This document shows, one piece after another, positions 55,166 to 64,000 of a DNA stretch of 64,000 bases. The stretch lies in NCBI GenBank assembly GCA_023014365.1, contig JAEBUN010000053.1, forward strand, positions 62,001 to 126,000, given 5' to 3'. Source of the stretch: Lepiota brunneoincarnata (lineage: Eukaryota > Basidiomycota > Agaricomycetes > Agaricales > Agaricaceae). How positions within the stretch are numbered: position 1 is the stretch's first letter; every line of letters starts with the position of its first letter. The translations under genes and the position numbers were made by a program. The notes under the pieces are model-generated. The model was not told where the DNA came from. It did no database searches and saw only the letters and a list, made by a program, of their open reading frames with translations.

Positions 55166-57135
55166 GCTCGACCCGTACTCGGCAACCACATTTGGCCACC
55201 ACCTCACTCCAACTTCCCCGCCCACACTCATCACACTCCCACCCCCAACGATCGCACACGCCGCATCGTCTCTAATCACGCCTCCCTGCACTTCCACAGC
55301 TTCAATCATCTCCTGCGCAAGCGCCACTGTAATCCCCTCCACTTCTGCTATTTCCATCGTCGTTTGCGGTCCTTCTGAATACAAGTACCCACACAGCCTA
55401 TCCGCGAATGCTTGTTGTGAGTATAATGGTGTGTGTAACACGCTCAAACCCGAGTTGAATGTGCGTTTATATATCGGCGGAGAGGTGTACATTGGAAGGT
55501 GAGGTATCACTTGAAGAAATGTCGATGGAGGTAGTAAAGCTTTGTTTTTTTTTTACTTTCTCTCAAGATGAGCGTTCGTATACAAAACAAGTAGAACGTA
55601 CCAACGCCCCGAGCACGGTTCCATCCGCCCCAGACTTCATCTAACGCTATGATCCCGCGGCCTCTTGTCATTATCCCCCTCAACACCCCTGCCAGCTCCC
55701 GTGCAAGCTCACCGATCCACTTGTCCTCGTCCTTGATCATATCATTGGTCACGGGTACATCGGTCATCTGAAGTCCTAATTGCGAAAGGGACGAGCGGAT
55801 AAAGGTAGCTTCCTCTGGGAGCTCTAGCGCGGAAGGAGCGGGCGAGGGCGAAGGTGATGGTGATGGCGATGGTGAAGGCGAAGGTGATGAAGTACTAGTA
55901 ACGGTGGCAGTGAGCTTGTCGTTGAGCTCTGCTGCGAGTCGGACCATGTCTTTTGCTTTTATCATCAGTGCTTCGAGGTCCAGCAGTGCGTCTCTGAGGT
56001 CGCTTTCGCGCCCCTGTGCAGATGTCTCTACAGTCCTCAGGATACCGGCTATGAATGAAGATGAAGATGTGTGTGTAAGACAAAGGGTAACACCTACTGA
56101 TACCACTCCTCTTAACCGTATGATCTTCACCGGAGTTTGTATTACTGCTGGGCCCGAGCATCCGTGTTTCTCTGCTCTGCTCAACCCATGAGTTCTCATT
56201 CCTTCACAAGGTAGAATCACTCACCTCCCATGCTTTGCTCTTTAAACTCCTCTTCAGGACAGTATAAAACGCCTTGTCACCACCTTTTCTGAAGCTCACT
56301 TTCATCATCTTCCCCTGCCCCTCGTTCATCATCATCATCATCTAACAGCTCGGGCGAGGTAGCACGCGTGGCAGGTGCAGATCTCATCTGCCGCTCCAGA
56401 TTCTGGTTGATCGAAGGTAATCCTGTCCCACAGATCTCGCATTCCCGTAAGGATGGGTGATTGAGGAATGTGCATGCAGGACATGCGATCGTGCTTGGTT
56501 TCCTTGATCTCTGCGTAGATGGGGAGGCAATGATCGGGGGATGAATGTTGCTTGTGGATGGGAGCGAAGTTGACAGGTGTGGGTCCATACTGAGGGTGGA
56601 GGACGCGGTCGACCTTGGTACGCCACATAGATCGCATAGTTGACTTGCGGAGGGACTTGAGCTGGAGGGATTCTTGTAGGCGCATACCTCGCATTCCCAG
56701 ATGCCTTCTAGTAGTCCGTTGTTATTGCCGCTTCCAGAGGTATGGCCACCGGTAGCAGCAGGACCGGTGGACGAGGGTGGATGCCCGGCGAGATGTAGGG
56801 TGACCTTTGGTGAGCTCGTGAACAAGCCCGCATAGTACTCTGTCTGGGTCACATGCGATAGGTCAACTGCAAAGGAGGCTGCTTCTTCGTCTTTGAAGTC
56901 GATGTAGAAGAGTCTGTGGGAGGTTACGTGGATGGTACCAGATTGGTGGTTGGGTGATTTGTGGAGGCTTTTCGAGTGCGTGGTTGGATTGAGCAGGTAG
57001 GTGTTGTGGATGATTTACGCACCCGTCATATATTCCGACGTTGTCTTGGGAAGCGAGGAGGTGTTCGTCTGTGTAGAGGAGGGCCCGGATGGGAATGGTG
57101 CCGTCTGTTGGGCGGGAGTACAGTCGAAGGGCCAT
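55148..57135 (-). CDS. VPS36: Vps36, ESCRT-II subunit with GLUE domain and two NZF fingers
   Basis: ATG 57135 (minus) starts MALRLYSRPTDGTIPIRALL; after an intron, LHKSPNHQSGTIHVTSHRLF and DEEAASFAVDLSHVTQTEYY complete the GLUE (PH-like) domain that binds PI3P and ubiquitin. Two NZF fingers are inserted: CEVCAYKNP...CDLCG and IACPACTFLNHPSLRECEIC. The EAP30 winged-helix part reads VSFRKGGDKAFYTVLKRSLK, ILRTVETSAQGRESDLRDAL, GIIALDEVWGGWNRAR, TSPPIYKRTFNSGLSVLHTP, GITVALAQEMIEAVEVQGGV, ending EYGSSRTREG. It sorts ubiquitinated membrane proteins at endosomes with Vps22 and Vps25. Between the fingers and the EAP30 part (near 56,300) the frames disagree by one base in a CAGGGG run. The usual ALIPPSTF segment after NRARGV is missing. 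Expression is presumed because the key motifs are intact. Confidence 0.82.
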
Positions 57136-58599
57136 GGTAATTACGTAACCTGTTGTATCTTTCGCTCCCATTCGGTGTGTTCTGTGTTCTGCCGTGCACA
57201 GTGCCTGTACCCCACTACGCCGACCACCCCACTGCCAACCCAGGATGGCCAGCCGCAGGAACCACAGGGTCGTCATGGCCACCTTGTCCGAGCTGCCTAC
57301 ACACCCCCACGGGCCCCACCCAGTCCCTGCCCTCTTTCGATACATACGCACGCCAATCTCAATCCAGTACGCCTACCTTCACCCATCACAGGTATTATCG
57401 AGGACTTGAAGGACAGGGTTCGTACCTGAGCCTTCTTATATATTACCACCCCTCATTTATCTCATCCATGTTTATCCATTTGCCGACAGGGTCATCAGGT
57501 GCCTTCCACGCAATAACAAGCCGACGGGCAGCCGAATTCCATTCCGTCACTGCCTTCAAGCTGCTGGAAGCAGCCATTCCCTAGCCGCGTCCGTTCCCCC
57601 TTCTACTATGTACTCCCCATCCAAGTCTGGGACCGGCTTCGTTACTTGAGGATAACCTCCTGTACACTAATTGTTGGCAAGAGGCATGAACCCTTGTCAC
57701 CCACGTGGGGTCCGGCTCCCCTATCCCAATTACTCGGGCTGCTCACCTACACCTACCTTCGCTCTGTGTTTCCCGCTCCAATAACCTCGCCTCTGCTGTA
57801 TTGTACAACATCTCACCAGCACAATAATGCGCCCTTTGATATCCTGTTTGGTGGTCTCTAGCAGCATTGAACCAGATTACAAACCCAAAAGGCACTCACG
57901 ATGAGCTTGCCTACCACTCATGATATACCACCACGATGTGCACACGACCACTAGGGTAATGCGATGAATGGCTCTACTAGTCGATCGCTTTCACTAGTGT
58001 TTCCTTTTCCTTTTGGCAATCTGGTCCTGGCCTACATACATATCACTCCGTTCGCTCGGACTTTGTCGGTTAAGTTCTGCCATGTACTATATCATCATCT
58101 CTACATACCAGCACTTCTCTTCCAGAGATTCATCGATTGTTGCAGTATCAGGTATGTGTATGGTCTGCCCTGCACCTTTCGTGTCAATGTGTTTCTGGTA
58201 CGATTCCGTGCCAGGGGCCACTTTCCGCTCGAGCAACACGCACCAGCGGCAAGAGTATCGAATCATGATCCTACTGCTGGTACTATTACCATAGGGAATG
58301 CGCAGCCTGGTGTGACTCGAGTAGAGATAGGAGCTCGTCAGGTGTAGGAGCTCATAAATATAGGAGGGGAGCTACATGTATTTGGTGACTTTTCTTCCTC
58401 CGCCTAAACCATCGTCCAACTTCTGGGCCTGTAACAAATAGTCGCTCTTCTTCATACTCTCCTGGATCTTCTGTTGGCGTTCAAAACAGCCATCACAAAA
58501 TGTCTGGACACATAGAGTAGTCAAGACACATTACCTATTATCTACATATTGTCCTCTCAAGACACCTCTTTAACTTCTTTTCTAGAATGTGAGGGGAGT
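57136..58599. repeat. Diverged tandem-repeat unit I (upstream part)
   Basis: A Pro/Ser/Thr-rich segment (57,200-57,425) ending in a frame reading GIIEDLKD resembles 60,270-60,590, which ends GLVEDLKD. A second block (58,254-58,400) with GGTACTATTACCATAGGGAA and GCTCGTCAGGTGTA resembles 61,490-61,640. Open frames here have no family-like product, so the region looks like decayed duplicated sequence. Confidence 0.45.
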
Positions 58600-58842
58600 C
58601 TCTGAAAATCAGGTGTTTAACCATGGTAGATTTAATCTTTGCCACTCGTTGTCCCAGCTGTTTTTCATCATCATCATAAGGCAAATAGGAGGGGGTAGGA
58701 ATAGAGCCAGTCATACACTTTTTCCGACATTGTTACCCCCGAGGGATTGAGCACTGCTACCAGCCTGCTTATATTAGCAACAATGGCTTGGGACACAAGT
58801 GAGGTTCAGGCCTACCTGTTTTGCCATACTTTTCGCGGGCAT
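58600..58842 (-). pseudogene. Broken paralogue of the small gene at 62.4-62.8 kb
   Basis: ATG 58842 (minus) gives MPAKSMAKQ, then an intron 58768-58815 very like that of the intact gene. A frame downstream (PSYLPYDDDEKQLGQRVAKI) matches PSPDDDDDHQMGSLAKRITR of the intact gene, but it is out of phase with the first exon. Confidence 0.5.
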
Positions 58843-58850
58843 ATTAGTTT

Positions 58851-61800
58851 TCTGTTCGATTGCTAATTGGTGACGTGGACCGAGCTTAGAGATAATTCAG
58901 TCCCACTGATGCCAGGGTAGAATGCAGAAGACAAGGAGGCTGCGATATTCGAGCGGCAACTGGATGATATCTTGAGGACATTACATCGACGCTACGCTTA
59001 TATACCTGTCCTGGGATATTGACCAAGCACACAGGATTACACTTCGGGCCCCGAGCAGGTTCAGCAGGGAACTGAAACGTGTAGGGAGCCACTCGTTGGT
59101 GGGGTCTACGGTCCGAGGAATTTGAGGTCGGACACACAGCACGCCGGCTTTCGGAATACCTACTATTCAAATTGCCTCCTGAGGGCAATATACAAACTTA
59201 AAGCGAACTACGTGAAGTTTAGTAGGTAACCTCAGCGAAGAGCCTGGAGGTTATCGTAAGTAGAGATGGTTTGAGAGTATTGGTCTGTGAGGGAGGAAAC
59301 TCGCCTACGTGCAGAATCCGTCCCTGCATCATTTTTTCATTTAGGTATTTAAGTAGCACATTTGTACTTAGATACCTTAGCTCCTTACGACGAGGATGTC
59401 TCCGCTGCCATAAGAACTCCGATAGGCTACAGTGTAACCAGCCTGAAGTTTCTTTCCCTCAGTTTCACTCTCTCTCACTCGCTCTCTCTTTCTCAAGTCT
59501 CCCACTCGACGGAGTTGTACTTGTACCCAGTTTCACGAGGTCGAGAAGACAAGCCCGTGGTTGTTTCGACAACCACACCTCGCCCTTACGATTGTCTTGG
59601 AGGATGATTCTCTTTCCTACAGGTCAATCGCCGAGAAATTATTCAGGAGTCACCAGGGCGTCGTTGGAATTTGGTTGCGAGTCTGCAACGAGCAAGACCA
59701 CGAGCCCCGGCGATAAGCACCACTGCCACGTTGCTTCCATTCTGCCAGTCCCCACTGATTACATTTCATGTGATTAGACGGTCAGCCGTTCGCCTCCCTT
59801 CGTTTTCTCTCATCCAAAAGCTCATCTGATACATCCATACCCATCTGTATAGATGACGACCCAGTCGTCGGAGTAGGACGGCGTGCAATTAAGTTCTCCT
59901 GCTGTCACCAAAGCCAGTTCCCCGGACTATTCCTGCTAGGACAGTCTTCAGAGCTTCGCCCATTCCTCACGTCTTATATCTCTCTGCTCTCTTCTCTCCA
60001 TTCTACTCATGTACCCATCCATTCTTTATCTCACAAGCAGTGAGGCGGTATAGCAGGGACGGCTAACCCACCCATGAGGTTCGGCTAATGTTGCACACCG
60101 TCATCAGGTTCAAATCCCAGCCCTGCCATGTTCCTACCTCGTATTTCGCGTCCAAGGTATCTGCAGACCCTTTCATAGCTTTTTCGGGCTGATTCCATCC
60201 TGTGCCTCCTATTTCGTGTGCTTTTATACTCTTCTGAAACTCACCAGCCAATAGTGGAGCGTGCGACGGAGGTACCCACCTACTGCCGGCACTGTCGCCC
60301 ACAACAATCGACTCCGAGGGCCACAAGATCATCACCTGTTGTCACCACCTCCCTCTTCTCCGCCGTCCTCCCCGAAAGGTGGCTGCTCCTACCACATCCT
60401 CCCCCCCCCTTCCCCACAGGCACCTTCTCCTCCTTCTCATCGCAGTGCTTCCTTTGGCACATCCCCACCGGTCCCGAGAAGGCGAAGTCTCGCCTGTCAC
60501 TTGCCACGCACACATGCCAGTCCAAAGCGTAACTAGGCATCCTCCATCTATCGAGGGCCTTGTCGAGGACTTGAAGGATAGCATAGGTTCCATGGTCATT
60601 GCGCTCCGATACTGATACCCAAAGGCCTTTGCATGATGAGGTTGGCAGCGCAGGCGAGGGACGGCAAAGGGGAGGGACAGGAACGTGGTCTTTGTGTGAG
60701 CGTGAACACGATCGTGTGTGTCGTCTAATGAGTTTCTGGAGAAAAGCCGGCTCGCCGGTGATCGGCATCAGAGAATGGAGTGGAGTGAGATAGACACTGA
60801 CCTGGAACCTAGTGGGTGAGGGACTATAAATTAGGCATCGTGCAATGGTTTATCCACAAGGTCCCACTCTGGATAGTCGGCGTCTTTGAGGTAAGTGTTC
60901 TCGTTCACATCGCGAGCACCGTATCACTGGTATGAGCATAGCAGTTGGTACTAGTGATAACGGGTCGGTCATACGTATCTCCTGTCGCATTGCAAGCCCG
61001 TAGGACTGCGTACAATTTCTTGTTTACGCATGGTGGTCTTGTCGGCTTCTCTACCTTCCGCTGTGACTCTGCTGTGTGAACTTACTATTCGCCAAGGACG
61101 TGGACTCGGCTCTCCACGGTCCCCATCTCCATCCCGGATGCGAACGGACGACGACAGAACCATGATCGGCGACTTGATCATCCAATTCAAACCATCAACG
61201 CATTTGCTCAGACTTCGTTGGTCAAATTCTTGTGGATATCTTCTGCGAACATTGAAAGAGGGTACTATCTCTACATACCGGCTTTCTAAGGATTCCCTTG
61301 CCTCAGTCGGGCATGCATATGGTCGGACTGGTGCCTCTTTGTGCCGAGTTTTTCTCTGGTATGTTTCTACCTTTGCGCGCTGCGGTGGCCACCACCACCC
61401 CAGCGACATGCACGACTGGTTGATCCTGATCTAGATTTGCCGTTATATGCTTCTGTAGTTGCGTTCACCTGCAGGAATACTGAACTCTGATACCACTGCT
61501 GTTGGCGGTACTGTTTTCATAGCGAATGCACAACCTGATCCGACACGAGAACAGAGGAGGGGCTCGTCAGGTATAAGAGATAATGATAGGTGGAAGGATC
61601 GTATGCATCTGCCACTGACTTTCCTCCGCCTGCATAATTGTCCACCACCCTTGTATTCAGTAGATCTGAATCCAGTCGAGGTACAGTCATTGGACCCAAG
61701 ACCAGTTCCAGTTCCCACCGCCGGGTCTGCCTCCTCCGTTCACGGGAGAAGTTGATCTGTAGTGAACCGGACGACAGGAATGATGATATTGATAGATGAC

Positions 61801-62425
61801 TTTGACTATCCACTCCAATTCACCCCAGTCAACTCGTATACCACAGGCTGCGTATGTATGAATGGCGCATTTCAGATATCCCTGCCATAAACTCAAGCTG
61901 ATCATTAAGACTGATATGTCAAGTATCAGCTCTCCCTTTCAAGTTCCACCTGCCTTTTTATTCTTGGTGACTTGCTAACCCGCCTGTCAGTACTGCGGCT
62001 TCGTCATAACTTTCGGCTCCCATACAAACAAATAATCCTTCATTCCAGCTGAATCGGCCCTGATGCATGGAGCTCGGGCGAAAGGGGTTGACGCATCATC
62101 TCGAATACATGCGACGTTTCAGAAATCAAACGACCCTTGGAACACGCAAGGGCCTCAGGAGATCCAGCATCATGTACATAGTTGGACCCAAGTCGTAGCC
62201 GTTCCCGCACCCTCTTCGATCGGCGGTGTGTTCCCTGGAAGCAATTTTTTCCTCGGCCACCATTCATTTACGCGTCGACTGTTTCGCTTGAGAAGTGTTT
62301 GATGGTTCGCCCTTGCCTTGCTTCTATTACTGAGTTTAAATACTGTTGATTGTCACCGTTGTCAGGGCAAAAAGGTGGAAAGAGGTAAATTCAGTCATAC
62401 GCCCCGCCTCTTATTAGTCTCTGGG
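58851..62425. repeat. Diverged tandem-repeat unit II, no convincing gene
   Basis: This holds the second copies of the blocks described for unit I, in the same order, plus a block 61,680-61,905 that is repeated at 63,790-64,000. A 168-codon frame at 59271-59777 and others are Ser/Leu- or Pro-rich without recognisable family. A tRNA-like B-box sequence lies near 60,100 (see rejected items). Confidence 0.4.
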
Positions 62426-62767
62426 TCATTCTTTTTCGTCAAAGAAAACGCTAGTTCCGGGTCCTCCATCAGTGACTTGAAATTCAACCACTGCTTCCTG
62501 GGAGGGCTGGGCCTTCTCCAGCAAACTTGAAACTTTCCGAGTTATCCTTTTCGCTAGTGAACCCATCTGGTGGTCATCATCGTCGTCAGGGGAAGGAGCC
62601 AAGGTTTGTGAATGACTAGGAGGTGGGCGCACCCGCGATTTTTTTGCGGACGCTCCAGCCTTTTTTGCCTATATTAGCAAGTATGACTTGGGCATAGAGA
62701 GGTTCAGCCATACCTGGGGTCTGCCGGGTTCCTTGGCCTTGACCTTGTTTCTTTTGTCATCGCCCAT
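62426..62767 (-). CDS. Small charged two-exon protein, unknown function
   Basis: ATG 62767 (minus) gives MGDDKRNKVKAKEPGRPQ, a 45-base intron (62669-62713; GTATGG...ATATAG), then AKKAGASAKKSRVRPPPSHS, SPDDDDDHQMGSLAKRITRK and VSSLLEKAQPSQEAVVEFQV to TSVFFDEKE, TGA at 62426-62428. The product is about 98 residues: a basic N-terminus, an acidic run, and a short amphipathic stretch. No family was recognised. The broken relative at 58.6-58.8 kb keeps the intron position and the Asp run, which supports the exon model. Confidence 0.5.
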
Positions 62768-63789
62768 ACTATACCCGCAATCTGAGTGAGAGATGATTCA
62801 GTCCTACTGATGTAGGGACAAGATTTGGGAGACAAGAGGGCTGTGATGGATTATTGGCGATGCTTGAGGACATGCCAGTTTATATACGTGATAACCTCCC
62901 GTAGGAAATCTGGACAAATCCAGGGGCTTAGAATCCATTGGAATTCAAGTCTGGGAAATCTGGGGCTTTTTCGATTCCCGCAGCTTGAAATTCCCTGTTC
63001 CCAATCAAGTGTGGCTTGGAGAGAGACCGTGTTCCGGGGTGGAGCAACGCTGGGCAAAGCCTATAAATGGCGCGTCCAACTTGATCTGCATGTCCCAAAG
63101 AGTCGATCAAGCGTTTGGGAAGGGGTCGGGACATCATTTCTGGGATCATTTGAAACCCTTAGATTTTATCTGACTGCCTGCGAGTAGTCACTGGGTCAGT
63201 GCGTTCCGGTCACGGGGCCGCTGAAATCACAATCATTATATGCTCAAGTCGACCAACGGAGTGGAGAGCCACCTGGTGATAGAACCCTGATACTTTTATT
63301 GTTACATACGACCGTTGGAGAAAATCTGGACACACAAATCCCTTGCCCTTGGTACATAACTGGGCAATTGGGACACACTTACTTATGCTGTGCGGTGATG
63401 TTCACACGGCTTCGAACATCTGTTCATCCTCATCAAAAATGGTCAAAAGGCACTTTTTAGTGACAAATTGCAATTAGCAGTGTACATATGAACTCGATTG
63501 CGCTTTCGCCTGTTTGGTTGTTTGGTTTTGGTGACTGTTGGTGTTTGGATCTACCAAGTCCCGACGTTTGTTCCAACACGAATCCCAAAGATCTGTCCAT
63601 TTATTGCCCACATAATTACCCCTACATACCGTTTCGCACTTAGCTATGATCATCCAAGGCAATACAATATGTAAAAGCACTCCCGTCACCTTGAAGAGTT
63701 ATGGTCTAATGTATAATTAAATAAGTGACTCATACTCGCAAACCCTCTTGAATATTCACTCGTCATCTGAATCCGCTGGGGGTGCAATA
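62768..63789. other. Intergenic, no gene seen
   Basis: About 1 kb upstream of the small gene. The part to about 62,890 matches 58,850-58,990 (GATTCAGTCCTACTGATG-type block), so the duplication includes the promoter side. Beyond that nothing was recognised. Confidence 0.4.
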
Positions 63790-64000
63790 ATTTGACCCAA
63801 GTTCAGCATCCAGTTCCACTGCCGTGTATGCCCCCTCCGTTCACTGGAGGACATATACAGGAGTTTACCTGTGGTGAACCGGACGACAGAGATGACTTTG
63901 ACTATCTACTCCAATTCACCCCAATCAACTCGTATACCATAGGCTGCGTATGTCCCCATGGCGCATTTCATATATTCCTGCAATGAAGTCAAGCTGATCA
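63790..64000. repeat. Third repeat block, cut by the window end
   Basis: This matches 61,680-61,905 closely (shared CTCCGTTCAC, GTGAACCGGACGACAG, ACTCCAATTCACCCCA and ATGGCGCATTTCA stretches). It suggests another repeat unit continues beyond 64,000. Confidence 0.65.

Noticed and set aside
59271..59777. 168-codon plus-strand frame.
   Set aside because: No ATG at its start, Ser/Leu/Arg-rich, no recognisable domain, and it lies in the decayed tandem-repeat region.
60053..60127. tRNA-like sequence with GGTTCAAATCC (B-box-like) and GCAGGG/CCCTGC ends about 74 bases apart.
   Set aside because: The T-stem pairs poorly, no good A-box or D-arm and no clear anticodon arm were seen. It may be a tRNA relic or SINE head, but the support is too thin; a covariance-model scan would decide.

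Overview
The window is nuclear DNA of a filamentous fungus, almost certainly a basidiomycete of the Agaricomycetes. The signs are very short introns (about 45-65 bases, GT-AG) at high density, TKL-type kinase-like genes of the kind expanded in mushroom-forming fungi, fungal families such as Msb1/Mug8, Fmp46 and a cupredoxin with a membrane anchor, and typical fungal copia, gypsy-chromovirus and hAT elements. The species cannot be told from the sequence. All exon joins were made by eye from reading frame, family resemblance and splice consensus.

Layout. (1) 0.1-20.8 kb is host gene space: a THEM6-like thioesterase-fold protein, two tandem kinase-like genes that both lack the catalytic Asp of the HRD motif, 3-ketodihydrosphingosine reductase, glycogen phosphorylase with more than thirty introns, an Msb1/Mug8 polarity protein on the minus strand, and a secreted cupredoxin-like single-pass membrane protein. 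(2) 20.8-24.9 kb is gene-poor. (3) 25.0-51.8 kb is a nest of mobile elements lying between two paralogous genes for small single-pass membrane proteins (25.0-25.9 and 50.9-51.8 kb). The nest holds a copia element (26.2-31.2 kb, perfect 5-bp target duplication) inserted 10 bases inside one end of a hAT-type element (26.2-32.7 kb, perfect 8-bp target duplication). It also holds a deleted hAT element with a transposase remnant, a 1.1-kb foldback element and a small mariner-like element. A decayed gypsy-chromovirus ('element B') is split by a nearly full-length gypsy-chromovirus ('element A', 37,369-45,613, perfect 5-bp target duplication) and also carries a solo LTR. (4) 51.8-57.1 kb holds Fmp46-like, rhodanese-domain and Vps36 (ESCRT-II) genes. 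It also holds decayed partial copies of the rhodanese gene, of Vps36 and of the Msb1 gene, which point to a tandem duplication with complementary loss. (5) 57.1-64.0 kb is made of diverged tandem repeats with one convincing small two-exon gene and a broken paralogue.

How things fit together. The host genes are mostly unrelated housekeeping functions (sphingolipid synthesis, glycogen breakdown, endosomal sorting, polarity), not a pathway cluster. The element nest shows the order of events: hAT before copia, and gypsy B before gypsy A and the solo LTR. Most stops in the elements sit where an Arg codon is expected (CGA to TGA), as expected from deamination of methylated CpG. The most unusual signals are a possible self-priming site in gypsy A, a 23-base block shared by A and B in a region open in two frames, the paired pseudokinases, a 17-base micro-exon in the Fmp46-like gene, and the complementary decay of the duplicated rhodanese-Vps36 pair.
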